The translations under genes were made by a program, and so were the position numbers. A DNA stretch of 29,232 nucleotides from a virus, in the IMG/VR virus record IMGVR_UViG_3300044731_001095, positions 1-29,232 of that record, one strand, 5' to 3'. Under the pieces are notes generated by a model. It saw only the letters and a program-made list of their open reading frames with translations, searched no databases and had not been told where the DNA came from. Of the stretch, positions 1-8,104 are shown piece by piece; position 1 is the first letter of the stretch, and each line of letters starts with the position of its first letter.

Positions 1-962
1 GAGCGAGGGTCGCTGACCCCCGTCACGTTCGTCGCGTAGGCCGCCCCCGAGTCGGCATAATCTTCCTCGTCTGAGGCTGACCCGAATTTATTAAATGCCG
101 CCCTCGCTAAAAACCCTACGTCGATCCCGTCCTCTGAGTTGTCCGAATGCAGGCAATATGGAACAGCTCGGCTAATGGTTGCCGTGTCGACCGATATTGC
201 TGCGTGCTCAGTAAACTGCGTCCCTATTTGTGGGTAGCGCACCATGAGCGTGGCTTGCGTCGCGTTGCGAAACTCCACAAAACCAAACCACTGGTAATCG
301 CCGGAAACGCCGTCCTTGCCGTCTTCCGCCGTCGTTGGAAAATTTGGGTAAGGCAAAGGGTACCCATCAATATACCTCCCCCCCGGATACGGTGTGCCAG
401 GCTTAGGTATAAGCGAGTAATACGCGAAATAGTTTGGGTACGAGGTGGGGATGCCGTCCATTGGGTCGGGATCCTCAATGTATGGCGACGGATACCCCGG
501 CAAAGTCCCCGCTTTTTCCTCCTCTGTTACAAAAAAACTAAAGTTGCGATTAGTATCGTCCATCAGGACGTCATCTGTGCGCCGGTACAACTCAGTTGCA
601 ACAAACTCATACTGGTTATTTTCAGTACGGGCTGTTGGCGCTGGGTAGCTGGTTTCTACGTAACTGGCTAGGGGCCAAACTGGGAACGGGCTATCGTAGA
701 GCCGTTTAACATACCAACTCTGCACGAAATGACAGCGTATGGCGTTAACCTCGCTCAACGCAATCGAGCCGTGTATCGCTCTCGGCGTCATCCTGCGCGA
801 GCGCGTCCATTTGTAAGCGTCCGTGTCAGGCTCATCCTCCCCCGGCGCCTGCCCGTTTAGCGTCGCGTCGTACAGCGGATTTTCGACGGAGTGCGTTTCA
901 ACCTCGTTGAGCGCGTCACCGTAGCACTCGACTGGGGTGGCTGGGAAAAAGGTCAGGCTCAC
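1..962 (-). CDS. Distal tail-region protein, partial (C-terminus beyond left edge)
   Basis: An open frame enters from base 962 and runs off the left edge with no stop, giving about 320 visible residues starting MSLTFFPATPVECYG. I chose the GTG at 962-960 because it overlaps the TGA of the upstream gene as GTGA, the coupling seen throughout this phage. The visible part is rich in Tyr, Pro and Asp/Glu (for example YPNYFAYYSLIPKPGTPYPG) with no transmembrane segment or motif I recognise. It is the third gene after the tape measure, so it probably belongs to the tail tip or baseplate-like end, but that is inferred from position only. The plus-strand frame across 147-671 is its shadow. Confidence 0.7.
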   Translation of the reverse strand, partial: MSLTFFPATPVECYGDALNEVETHSVENPLYDATLNGQAPGEDEPDTDAYKWTRSRRMTPRAIHGSIALSEVNAIRCHFVQSWYVKRLYDSPFPVWPLASYVETSYPAPTARTENNQYEFVATELYRRTDDVLMDDTNRNFSFFVTEEEKAGTLPGYPSPYIEDPDPMDGIPTSYPNYFAYYSLIPKPGTPYPGGRYIDGYPLPYPNFPTTAEDGKDGVSGDYQWFGFVEFRNATQATLMVRYPQIGTQFTEHAAISVDTATISRAVPYCLHSDNSEDGIDVGFLARAAFNKFGSASDEEDYADSGAAYATNVTGVSDPR

Positions 963-1618
963 GATAGCGCACCGCGTTGCGGCCAAGGCATCGCGACACA
1001 TGCGGCCCGCCCGTTTATGGCTGTTATGAAAAGACAGAGCCCAGTGTTCACCAACTGACACACCTTTTTTGTCCCGTACACTTTACCCGGCAGAGTGGAG
1101 CTTGTTGCGACAATCACGGCCAAAGCGACCTTGAGCGACACCTGTTTGCCTGCATCTCCTCCTGTTCCCAGTACAATGGGGTTAGGGTAGCCCGACCACG
1201 CCGCCCCGCTGCCGATTGCGGCGGCGGTCGCGGCCAACGTGCCGGGGTCAAGCGTCACGGTCAGTGTTACCACCGAGCCGATTGCTGGAATTGAGAAGTT
1301 TGCAGGGTAAGAGATAGTGACAGCCTCACCAAGGACTGAGCTAATCAGCGTCCCCGTTTTTACGGTCAGCACCTCCGAGCCCGATGTCGTTTCAACAACC
1401 TCGAAGGGTAGCGGCAACGCCTCTTCCGCAACTGCCCCCCGCTTGCCGCCTTTTGCGAGGGCGCTTAGGCTTACCTTTGTTTGTGACCCGTGGCTTACGA
1501 GGATCCCATTTCCTCCGATAACTTGTTGCCGTGCCACCACGTCAGCGAGCGCGTTTACTGCCCTCGATATTGGCCCAGTCCCAGACAAACGGCGAAACCC
1601 TGAGAGTCCTTGGGGCAT
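959..1618 (-). CDS. Probable distal tail protein, unknown function
   Basis: A 219-residue protein starting MPQGLSGFRRLSG. The middle part is rich in beta-forming Val/Thr/Ser/Gly stretches (TLISSVLGEAVTISYP, VVTLTVTLDPG), as in virion surface or tail-tip proteins. The C-terminal part has four cysteines in the last third (VCQLVNTGLCLF, AACVAM). There is no SD; the sequence before the ATG is AT-rich. It starts 4 nt after the previous gene's stop and its TGA overlaps the next GTG start. Membership of the tail operon is clear; the function is not. Confidence 0.65.
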   Translation of the reverse strand: MPQGLSGFRRLSGTGPISRAVNALADVVARQQVIGGNGILVSHGSQTKVSLSALAKGGKRGAVAEEALPLPFEVVETTSGSEVLTVKTGTLISSVLGEAVTISYPANFSIPAIGSVVTLTVTLDPGTLAATAAAIGSGAAWSGYPNPIVLGTGGDAGKQVSLKVALAVIVATSSTLPGKVYGTKKVCQLVNTGLCLFITAINGRAACVAMPWPQRGALS

Positions 1619-1621
1619 AAA

Positions 1622-2350
1622 TTAAGACGCTGCGTAAATGGCCCCGTTCCAAGGCACCGCGCCCGCCTTCCGATACCGACGAGTGCGCCGGTACGCCGCG
1701 CCGTGTTTCTCGACCGATGGGCTTTCAAAAAGGTACGTCCCCGGAAACGTCCAGCCCGCGACGCTCGGAATCCCAATGGTCGCAGCGTCAGGGAATGAAT
1801 GCCCGTTTGTTAAGAGGTCGGTGATCTGGATGGTGTACGAGCCGACCAGGTACGATTCCACGCCGGACATTGAAAATGTCCCCGCGCCTCCGGTGACGGT
1901 CGCCCCTTCTTTGAACCCGGCAAACTTGTAAATCGTGGACTTTACGGAAGGGTCTGCATCTTCCCCTTGTTCGAGTTTGTCCCAAAAAGACTTCGAGAAA
2001 ATCGGAGCCGCTGGCGTCCCTGCCCATGAAGCGAAATCCGGGTGGGAAGAAATCGGCTCATCCGAGGTTCCTCCGTCTACGGAGACCAAGACCACATCCT
2101 GCCCGATGCCCTTGTACGTGAGCGACAATTCAAAGCCGCCATCCGCTTTTGCGATTTCAAGGTTTGTCAGGTCGTACAACGTGACCCCCGCCAGCCGGTC
2201 GGTCGTAATAACCTCAGCCGGTGCGCTACCAATGGCGGGGAGGGTCGGTTCAGTCTCATAGAACAGAGCTACTGTGTACGTTCCTATCCCGTCTTCCGCT
2301 ATAACGTGCCGTTGCCTTAACGGGACTTCCGATGCGCCGTGATACTCCAT
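1622..2350 (-). CDS. Probable distal tail protein, unknown function
   Basis: A 242-residue protein directly downstream of the tape measure, a position typical of distal tail or tail-tip proteins in siphophages. An SD-like AGGAGGGG overlaps the last codons of the tape measure gene and lies about 9 nt before the ATG at 2350. The sequence looks beta-rich with a Gly/Ser/Thr-rich centre (residues about 150-175, GATVTGGAGTFSMSG) and an Arg-rich stretch near the C-terminus (YRRTRRYRKAG). I do not recognise the family. Its stop is 4 nt from the next start. Confidence 0.7.
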   Translation of the reverse strand: MEYHGASEVPLRQRHVIAEDGIGTYTVALFYETEPTLPAIGSAPAEVITTDRLAGVTLYDLTNLEIAKADGGFELSLTYKGIGQDVVLVSVDGGTSDEPISSHPDFASWAGTPAAPIFSKSFWDKLEQGEDADPSVKSTIYKFAGFKEGATVTGGAGTFSMSGVESYLVGSYTIQITDLLTNGHSFPDAATIGIPSVAGWTFPGTYLFESPSVEKHGAAYRRTRRYRKAGAVPWNGAIYAAS

Positions 2351-2353
2351 AAA

Positions 2354-4336
2354 TTACATCCCCTCCTCTGCTGACTCAGCTTTCCAGCCCCCGCCTTTGT
2401 TGAGGATTTTCGTAAGCAGCACGTTCGTCTCTTGGAGCTGCTTTACGGCCTTCTCACTGGCAATGTCCGCCGACTGTTGCCTCGTCTTGCCTGGTATGAG
2501 CTTCACCGCGCTGTCCATCCCAAGCGCCCACGGATTCTTGCTGGTGCCCCCGGTGTTGAGTGCACGCGAATTCACCATTGGCGAGTCCATGGGCTGAGTA
2601 TCGGCAATCGACGAGCGAACCGCTGACATTCGCTTGTTAAGCTCAAACTCGGAAGAGCTTGGCCCTTGTAGCGTCCCGCCCCCGCCTCCGCTGCCAATCT
2701 TCCCTAGTGCGTCCACCAACTTGGACGCGCTTCCGGCAGAAACCGCTGAAAGCTTCCCGCTCAATTCCTTTACTGAGTCGCGCAAGGATGGCCCCTCGCT
2801 CACCGCGCCGCCTTTCGGTGTATTGGCTCCAATGGCTCCATCGAGTGTGACCTGAGCCCCGCCGCCGATTCCCATCTTTTCGGCCACCCACGGCATTTTT
2901 GAGCGAATAGCTGCCGCTGCCTCTTGTACTGCGTATTGTAACCCCCCGGTGATCGCCGGAATAATGCTGTTTTGGAAGATCGCCTTGAGCTTATTTGCAG
3001 CCGATTCCATTGCCGAACTAAGGAAACTCGCCGCCGTGTCGAATACAGCCAAAAGCGAAGCCCCAATTCGTTGGAATTGGCCCGGATCCGTCAGGAAGTC
3101 CATTGCGTAGCCGACTGCCGCCTTGAGCGTCTCCCGAGCGCCGGACATAGCCGCCGAAACCTTGGCTGAAAGCGCCTCCGTGGCTAAATCGAACGCAATA
3201 CGGAGCTTTAGCCCAGCAATCTCCCAGAGTGTCCCTTGCTGGAACGCCGTAGCGAGGAAATCAACCGCATTGGCGAGCCCTTTCCCAAATTCCGCAGCGT
3301 AGCCGGGAAGCTTTTGCAGGAACTCCAAAGATCCAACGCCAGTCTTCAGCCGCCCGGCGATCTCGTCCGCCATTGATACACCACCGGCCAGACCAGCGAG
3401 CAAAACGCGGAACCGATTTGCCATTGAGTCGATAGAAGGCTGCAGCGCCTGCACGGTGGAGAGCACGATCTCCGCAACTGGCTTCAATGCCTCCTTGATC
3501 TTGGCAAGTGGGGTGGTGGCTTTGTCGATGGCTTCACCCGCGCCCACGAAGGGCCGGATAATCGCAACTGCCATGTCTGAGAGTGTCGATCGGATCTTAT
3601 TGATCCGGCCTTCAAACGTGTCCAGTGCCGCCGCTGATGCGCCCGCATAAATCGACATCATGCCGGAATTGTTTCCGGTGTTCGTCCCCATGTTTTGCAG
3701 CGCCTTGAAGAAGTCCGCCGCTGAAATCTTCCCCTTCGACGCCATTGATTCAACGCTGCCGAAACTTTCGTGCATCTGCCGCGCAAGCTGCTGTTGAAGC
3801 GGTATCCCCGCCGCTGTCATGGCGTTTAGCTCTGCCGTGGAGAGGAACCCACGCTTGTACACGTCCGAATAAGTCTTCCCGAGCGACTCCAGAGACTGCC
3901 CGGATCCTGCGGAAATGTTCGAGAGCACACCAACAGCCAAGACAAGCTGATTCGCCTTCACGCCAGCTTCAGCGAGCTGTTTTGCAATCCCTGTCCCGCT
4001 TTGGCTGGACGTATTGAGCAGGTCGGTGATCTTCGCCACGCCACGAAGCGCGCCTTCAGCCTGGCTAGAGCTTTTATAGATCGCCTCGAAGTTTTTCGAT
4101 ACAGCGTTGAGCCCCTCGGCCCGTGCTGACGCTTCTTTGAGCCCAGCCACCGCCTTTTGTAATCCGGCCTGCATCAAGGTTGCCGCCGTATCCACGGCCC
4201 GAGAAACAACCGCTTGGACAGCCGCGAACTTCGCCGCCGCGAACGTTGAAACATCGCTAATTGTGGATGTCGCTTTTGCTGCCCCTTGCTCAAAGGGGCG
4301 CGTATCCATGCCTAACCGTACAGATGCTTCAGCCAT
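2354..4336 (-). CDS. Tail tape measure protein
   Basis: A 660-residue protein that sets tail length and usually helps DNA pass into the host. The N-terminal 300 residues match the tape-measure N-terminal domain in style: an Ala-rich helical start, then STAELNAMTAAGIPLQQQLA, then GKISAADFFKALQNM, then TFEGRINKIRSTLSDMAVAI before the central region. The middle contains long helical and moderately hydrophobic stretches (about residues 300-470), followed by a Gly/Ser-rich linker and a C-terminal coiled-coil-like tail. It is short for the family; at about 1.5 angstrom per residue the tail would be near 100 nm. It follows the tail chaperone genes, as in lambda (G/GT then H). There is no SD before the ATG, which lies 3 nt after the previous stop. 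Confidence 0.93.
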   Translation of the reverse strand: MAEASVRLGMDTRPFEQGAAKATSTISDVSTFAAAKFAAVQAVVSRAVDTAATLMQAGLQKAVAGLKEASARAEGLNAVSKNFEAIYKSSSQAEGALRGVAKITDLLNTSSQSGTGIAKQLAEAGVKANQLVLAVGVLSNISAGSGQSLESLGKTYSDVYKRGFLSTAELNAMTAAGIPLQQQLARQMHESFGSVESMASKGKISAADFFKALQNMGTNTGNNSGMMSIYAGASAAALDTFEGRINKIRSTLSDMAVAIIRPFVGAGEAIDKATTPLAKIKEALKPVAEIVLSTVQALQPSIDSMANRFRVLLAGLAGGVSMADEIAGRLKTGVGSLEFLQKLPGYAAEFGKGLANAVDFLATAFQQGTLWEIAGLKLRIAFDLATEALSAKVSAAMSGARETLKAAVGYAMDFLTDPGQFQRIGASLLAVFDTAASFLSSAMESAANKLKAIFQNSIIPAITGGLQYAVQEAAAAIRSKMPWVAEKMGIGGGAQVTLDGAIGANTPKGGAVSEGPSLRDSVKELSGKLSAVSAGSASKLVDALGKIGSGGGGGTLQGPSSSEFELNKRMSAVRSSIADTQPMDSPMVNSRALNTGGTSKNPWALGMDSAVKLIPGKTRQQSADIASEKAVKQLQETNVLLTKILNKGGGWKAESAEEGM

Positions 4337-4339
4337 GTC

Positions 4340-4891
4340 TTAAAACTGTTGAGCGCGTTCCCTCGTCTTGCGTTCCACGTATGCCAGCATGTCAATTTCT
4401 CGGTTTTTGATAGCCCTCTCCAAGTACCCCGACGCCTGCGCGAATTCCGCCGCCCGAGCCTGCCGGTTCGTTATCTCAATAAACATCTCATTGCCTTCCA
4501 GCCGTTGGTTCACCTGCCCTTGTGGATTCTCAATCAATCGCAACTTGCGAATCCCGCCGATGGATGACGCCCGACCGTACCGATGCGTTAGCCAGCCAGC
4601 CGCTTGGATCGCCGCCGCGTATTTTAGACGCATGGCGAGCTCGGCTTGCCAGCTCCGGCCCTTGGGTCGCTTCAACGGCCCAGAAGCTGCCGCTTGCCGG
4701 ATTGCTGCCTGCACGTTCGCCTTCTCGTCGAGCGCCTCACGAAACAAGCCCTTTGGCCCTTTCTTGCCGAGCGAGTTCACAAGCGCGTTTGCCTGCCGCT
4801 GGAGCAGTTCCGCAGTGTCGCGCCGGTTGACCGCAACGTACTGGCGAAACGCCTCCGCTAATCGCTGAGAATCGAAATCGAATGTGACCAT
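4340..4891 (-). CDS. Tail-assembly-region protein, unknown function
   Basis: A 183-residue, mostly helical, basic protein (MVTFDFDSQRLAEAFRQYVAVNRRDT at its start) between the tail chaperones and the tape measure. An SD (GGAGGAG) lies about 9 nt before the ATG, inside the frameshifted T frame, so its first 34 nt overlap the end of the GT product. Features are a KKGPKGLFREAL stretch and an Ala-rich helix (AMRLKYAAAIQAAGWLTHRYG). A gene between GT and the tape measure is not part of the minimal lambda order, so this may be an additional tail morphogenesis factor. Family unknown to me. Confidence 0.8.
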   Translation of the reverse strand: MVTFDFDSQRLAEAFRQYVAVNRRDTAELLQRQANALVNSLGKKGPKGLFREALDEKANVQAAIRQAAASGPLKRPKGRSWQAELAMRLKYAAAIQAAGWLTHRYGRASSIGGIRKLRLIENPQGQVNQRLEGNEMFIEITNRQARAAEFAQASGYLERAIKNREIDMLAYVERKTRERAQQF

Positions 4892-5465
4892 TTTTCAATC
4901 TCCTCCAGTTGTTTCTCGATGCTGCTGTTTGACGTTTCGGAATCCCTCAGGCATTCGTGGCCGTTCGCTACAAGGATGGCGTGTTCGTACTCAAAAAGCC
5001 GCTCAAGTGGGAGGCGTTCGATATGCGCTTCACTCCATCCAGTCTCGCGAGCGACGCTTAGAATCAGGCTGGCGAGCCAGTCGGGGGAGTCTCCTTTCCC
5101 GGCTCACCCCCTTCTCCTGTCCCTGTCACCGAAACTCGCGTCTTAAATCCGTTTTCGAGCATCGTTGCGGCCAGCGTCCCCGCTTCCACTCCGGCAAGCG
5201 CCCCGAGTCCTTGGAACATCCCCGCCGACCAGTCTAGAACAGCCTCTACCCACGGCTCCATGTTTTGAGTGACGTACACCTTCGACGCCAGCTTGTTGAC
5301 CGTCTTCCAGTCCCCAAAATGCACGAACAGGAAAGACGAAATATCCAAATCAGAGGTCGCGCCTTCTTTCATCAGCGGATTGCCAACAATGCGGAGCACC
5401 GCCAGTGACGCCGCATCCATTGGCCGACCTTCTTTTCCGTTCAGTTCGTAGTATGGTTCAATCAT
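4858..5465 (-). CDS. Tail assembly chaperone GT (programmed -1 frameshift fusion)
   Basis: If ribosomes slip back one base at the heptamer at 5094-5100, translation leaves the G frame after Lys (AAG/AAA) and continues 78 residues in the -1 frame to a TAG at 4858-4860. The product is about 202 residues when started at 5465. The extension begins GDSPDWLASLILSVARETG and continues with a Leu/Glu-rich helical part (ERLPLERLFEYEHAILVANG), which looks like the tail-chaperone T domain. This frame has no usable start of its own near its beginning, as expected for a frameshift-only domain. In lambda, gpG and gpGT coat the tape measure protein and recruit tail tube subunits; the same role is inferred here from order and signal. 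Confidence 0.85.
5064..5465 (-). CDS. Tail assembly chaperone G-like protein
   Basis: A 133-residue acidic protein starting MIEPYYELNGKEGRP. I chose the ATG at 5465 because it overlaps the upstream stop as ATGA; an ATG two codons earlier (5471) is also possible. It sits between tail tube and tape measure genes, the position of lambda gpG, and carries the slippery site ten codons before its own stop. The C-terminus after the main domain is Gly/Pro/Thr-rich (TGTGEGGEPGKETPPTG), a typical linker before the T domain. The 0-frame stop is TGA at 5064-5066. Confidence 0.85.
   Translation of the reverse strand: MIEPYYELNGKEGRPMDAASLAVLRIVGNPLMKEGATSDLDISSFLFVHFGDWKTVNKLASKVYVTQNMEPWVEAVLDWSAGMFQGLGALAGVEAGTLAATMLENGFKTRVSVTGTGEGGEPGKETPPTGSPA
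5094..5100 (-). promoter_or_regulatory. -1 ribosomal frameshift site GGGAAAG
   Basis: On the minus strand the heptamer reads G GGA AAG in the G frame, fitting X XXY YYZ, and is the same heptamer lambda uses between G and T. The -1 frame is open from here for 78 codons; the 0 frame ends ten codons later. Confidence 0.88.
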
Positions 5466-5968
5466 AAGCATTTAATTCCAAAAGCCTTCTCTGCGTCTCG
5501 AAAGTGATCCCGTGCATGAAATGACGGCACAAACAGCCGTCCCGCTCGGGTTTTTAGCTGTGCAAGCGACCCCTCCATCATGATGCGCTGCATGATGTTT
5601 ATGTTTTCGCGAATCGCCTCGCCCACATAACGCACGTCCATGTTTTGCGCCTTCGCCGCCTGCTGTAAAAGCGCCCGATTCTCAAGCGCCCGCTTCATAA
5701 GGAGCAACTCAGCCCTCGGCCCCGCCTGTAATGGCCCCGCATTGGGTGCCCCCCACGCAATGCCGATGTGCTCCGTCCGAACAATGCACGTCTCGCCGGA
5801 GAGCATGTTCCGCCAGACTCCATCCAGCTTGAAACGCCAAGTGGTTTGCAATCCATCCGCCTCCTGTACCGAAGTGCAAGGGGCGGCGGGATTATGAAAA
5901 GGGACTTCGAGTGTGGCGATTGCCACGGCCAGCTTCGTGTCCCGAGTTTGGTAGTATTTGTCGAGCAC
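5462..5968 (-). CDS. Tail-region protein, unknown function
   Basis: A 168-residue protein between the putative tail tube gene and the tail chaperones. The open frame extends upstream to 6262, but that part overlaps the tail tube gene and is full of Arg/His/Cys, a shadow composition. I chose the GTG at 5968 because AGGCAGG lies just before it and follows the upstream TAG by 8 nt. Visible features are VPFHNPAAPC and TTWRFKLDGVWRNML in the N-terminal half and an Ala/Leu-rich helical region (ELLLMKRALENRALLQQAAKA) in the C-terminal half. No family recognised. It ends with ATGA coupling to the chaperone gene. Confidence 0.72.
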   Translation of the reverse strand: MLDKYYQTRDTKLAVAIATLEVPFHNPAAPCTSVQEADGLQTTWRFKLDGVWRNMLSGETCIVRTEHIGIAWGAPNAGPLQAGPRAELLLMKRALENRALLQQAAKAQNMDVRYVGEAIRENINIMQRIMMEGSLAQLKTRAGRLFVPSFHARDHFRDAEKAFGIKCL

Positions 5969-5976
5969 GGGCCTGC

Positions 5977-6342
5977 CTAGTCGATGGCGTCGTAAGCAGA
6001 GCCGGAAATGCTCAACTTCGTTGCGTCCGAGTTTGAAGCGGAAGCGTCCACGGAATCCAAAAAGCAAAGCCCGGTGGAAGTGATCCCGCCGATAGTCAGC
6101 GCAGCAAGTGGAGCCTGGCTGATACCAATCCCCAAATCTTGGGTGGTGATGGCGTACCCGTCCACCTGCACGGTGTTCTTTTTCTGAAAGTAAACAATGG
6201 CGGCAAACTCGCCTTCGTGGTCGGCAATTTCCTTTTTGCCGGAACTCTTTTTGATCGAACAATTCTGGACGAGAAGCCCAGTGTAGTCAGGTGCCCCAAA
6301 GGTGATTCCGGAGTTTGAAGGGTGGATGACAGCAGCGCACAT
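5977..6342 (-). CDS. Putative major tail tube protein
   Basis: A 121-residue protein, beta-rich (EGEFAAIVYFQKKNTVQVDGYA, LAALTIGGITSTGLCFLDSV), lying just downstream of the tail terminator-like gene and upstream of the chaperones, where lambda has its tail tube gene V. It is short for a tube protein. I start at the ATG at 6342: the longer frame to 6444 runs inside the previous gene and is Arg/Cys-rich. There is no SD, but AAGTTGACA ends 14 nt before this ATG. The assignment is from position and fold style; another small tail protein is possible. Confidence 0.6.
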   Translation of the reverse strand: MCAAVIHPSNSGITFGAPDYTGLLVQNCSIKKSSGKKEIADHEGEFAAIVYFQKKNTVQVDGYAITTQDLGIGISQAPLAALTIGGITSTGLCFLDSVDASASNSDATKLSISGSAYDAID

Positions 6343-6356
6343 ACAAGCGCGCCAAC

Positions 6357-6365
6357 TGTCAACTT
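6357..6365 (-). repeat. AAGTTGACA start-proximal motif, copy 1
   Basis: Exact AAGTTGACA on the minus strand, 14 nt before the ATG of the putative tail tube gene. It contains the TGA stop of the gene upstream. No -10 element follows. Confidence 0.75.
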
Positions 6366-6757
6366 GCCTGCTGAGCGTGGCACCGCACCTTGACCGACTG
6401 CACCGAGACATCCTGCGCCCACTGGCTCGACGTCCCTTGAACATACCACGAAAACAGCGTGACCTTTGCCGGGTCGCAGAGGTCTTCTTTGTCCGTGTTA
6501 CAGACTAAGGCGAACATGTCTTGGAACGTGTCCTTTGCGACATCGGCGTCGTGTTCCATCCGGTTCACCCGCAAGGCGACCTCGATCTCCACTTCCCAGA
6601 TTCGCGAGCCAGGGGAAAACTCCTTAACGACCTCCGCCTTTACCACAACCGCCTTTGATTCTCGGATCTCGTCCGTCTCACGCTCTAAAATCTGAACGCC
6701 GGTCAACCCCGCAAGCGCCTCAGCGATCCCCGTTTCGATGTCAGAGAGGAAATCCAT
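6359..6757 (-). CDS. Probable tail terminator / tail completion protein
   Basis: A 132-residue acidic protein starting MDFLSDIETGIAEALAGLTG. A short N-terminal helix then strands (VVVKAEVVKEF, IWEVEIEVALRV), followed by a helix ending in CNTDKEDL, resemble the gpU or minor tail completion type of fold. It follows the connector gene by 1 nt and precedes the putative tube gene, which is the lambda Z/U-like position. There is no SD (CTCGTAAAATG). Function inferred from position and general layout. Confidence 0.6.
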   Translation of the reverse strand: MDFLSDIETGIAEALAGLTGVQILERETDEIRESKAVVVKAEVVKEFSPGSRIWEVEIEVALRVNRMEHDADVAKDTFQDMFALVCNTDKEDLCDPAKVTLFSWYVQGTSSQWAQDVSVQSVKVRCHAQQAS

Positions 6758-6758
6758 T

Positions 6759-7082
6759 TTACGAGTTCGGCTTTTCGAGCGTGAGTTTCACTGTCGGGAA
6801 ATTCGGAAGAACCTGCACAGGAAGAACGCGGAACGTAGTTCCCCCGAGCACCATGACATTGGAGCTGGCCCGAGTTGTTTTGTGTTTGAGCCACTGCGCC
6901 GTGGAAATAATCACGCCCATCGTTTGCGTCTCGATCATCCCACCGTCCCCGATCGGGAACGATTCCGCTTCCGTCTCTGGGATTACCTGCACCGTTTTAC
7001 CGTTCAATGTCGCGTCCGTTGCGTACATGCGAATGTTCTCGGTCGCGGCCCCGGCAATCGCCGCCTTAAAATATGGATCCAT
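6759..7082 (-). CDS. Probable head-tail connector protein
   Basis: A 107-residue protein starting MDPYFKAAIAGAATENIRMY. The C-terminal half (VMVLGGTTFRVLPVQVLPNF) resembles small beta-rich head-tail joining proteins of the gpFII type. It is the first gene after the capsid gene and its terminator. The ATG at 7082 follows the terminator's U tract directly, so readthrough or processing must supply its mRNA. No SD. Confidence 0.55.
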   Translation of the reverse strand: MDPYFKAAIAGAATENIRMYATDATLNGKTVQVIPETEAESFPIGDGGMIETQTMGVIISTAQWLKHKTTRASSNVMVLGGTTFRVLPVQVLPNFPTVKLTLEKPNS

Positions 7083-7118
7083 AAAAGAAAAGGGCGCTCC
7101 CCTTTCGAGAAGCGCCCT
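7083..7118 (-). terminator. Intrinsic terminator after the major capsid gene
   Basis: On the minus strand an 8-bp perfect stem (AGGGCGCT with AGCGCCCT, at 7111-7118 and 7091-7098) is followed by TTTTCTTTT at 7083-7090. It ends exactly at the next gene's ATG. It would uncouple high capsid expression from the connector and tail genes. Confidence 0.82.
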
Positions 7119-7133
7119 GTCAACCGCTTACGC

Positions 7134-8084
7134 TTAGACCTGTGTCGCGATCAACTGCCCAGCAGTCTCGTCTATGATCTTTTCCACACAGTTTTGACGA
7201 ACCCGAACCATGTCACCGCGCCGACCTTCCTCGCGGTAGGTTTCGGTGGTGTACAGGTCGGAGTCTTCGCTCCAAACCAGTGTGCGGCCAGCGCCACCGG
7301 CTGCGAAGTCCCCGCTCTGGACATTTCCAAGCCAGACGTGGGAGTCAGGCCAGATGAACGACAAGGAAGCGGTTTGCCCCTTCTTGGCGGCGTCCTTGGT
7401 GCCAGCGGCAACAATGACATTCAAGCCGAACTCGTCGCCCACATCCTGTGGCTTAACGGTGCGGGAAATACCGCTCGGGAGGTTCCCGAACAGGTAAGCC
7501 TGGAACTTCGTCGAGCGACGGATGCGATTCCACATCTTCAGATTCAGTACCAGGGTGTTTGCGACTTGGCCATACATCGCAAGCCGCTCCTGAGCTGCCG
7601 ACAAGTCAGCGGCAAAATCGATGGTCGCAATGTTTCCTTCCGAGTAAGCAACGCTTCCGTTGGTCGTCGTGAAAACTCCCGTGTCCATAACTTTCGCAGC
7701 GCAACGAACCTCAGCCGCCAACATGATATTACGGAGCAACATCTGCGCGGTGATCTTTTCGTTATCGAAGAACCGATCCATGTCGCGTGTGAACGCGTCG
7801 TCGATCCGCTCTTCAAGCCCGCGATCCAAACAGTCGTAACTGTCAGATTCGTAGGAGCGAGAAATCTCGTTGTACGATCCGTTTGCGCCGCGAAGCGTGT
7901 CTGCCGCCGCCTTCAAGAGTTCCCCTTTGGAAACCTTGATCTTGGGATAGATTGCCGCACGGGAGGAAACTGACAGCGCGGGAAGAACCTTCTGCGCCAC
8001 CAGTGTGGTTTCAACGCTCGCCGCCTGTAGGACGTAAGAATTTATGTCATGGCGAATGATCGCCCCAGCATTAGAGTAAGCCAT
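7134..8084 (-). CDS. Major capsid protein (HK97-like fold likely)
   Basis: A 316-residue protein starting MAYSNAGAIIRHDINSYVL. It follows protease-scaffold and decoration genes and precedes connectors, the standard place for the coat gene. Recognisable coat features are an N-terminal segment about a multi-subunit surface (KVLPALSVSSRAAIYPKI), the long spine-like helix after the Arg/Asp-rich loop (FTRDMDRFFDNEKITAQMLL), and a mid-protein YGQVANTLVLNLKMWNRI followed by FGLNVIVAAGTKDAAKKG. The C-terminus carries TYREEGRRGDMVRVRQNCVEKI, usual in this class. The gene ends in its own terminator, fitting high expression. No SD; a T-rich run precedes the ATG. Confidence 0.9.
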   Translation of the reverse strand: MAYSNAGAIIRHDINSYVLQAASVETTLVAQKVLPALSVSSRAAIYPKIKVSKGELLKAAADTLRGANGSYNEISRSYESDSYDCLDRGLEERIDDAFTRDMDRFFDNEKITAQMLLRNIMLAAEVRCAAKVMDTGVFTTTNGSVAYSEGNIATIDFAADLSAAQERLAMYGQVANTLVLNLKMWNRIRRSTKFQAYLFGNLPSGISRTVKPQDVGDEFGLNVIVAAGTKDAAKKGQTASLSFIWPDSHVWLGNVQSGDFAAGGAGRTLVWSEDSDLYTTETYREEGRRGDMVRVRQNCVEKIIDETAGQLIATQV

Positions 8085-8104
8085 AAAAAGTGCTCAGTGG
8101 TGGG

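Noticed and set aside
5969-6262. Upstream extension of the 168-residue tail gene
   Set aside because: This part overlaps the putative tail tube gene and is Arg/His/Cys-rich; the GTG at 5968 has an SD-like sequence.
6738-7973. Long plus-strand open frame of 411 codons
   Set aside because: It is antisense to the capsid and connector genes, which have clear identities; its composition (many Arg, His, Cys) is that of a shadow frame.
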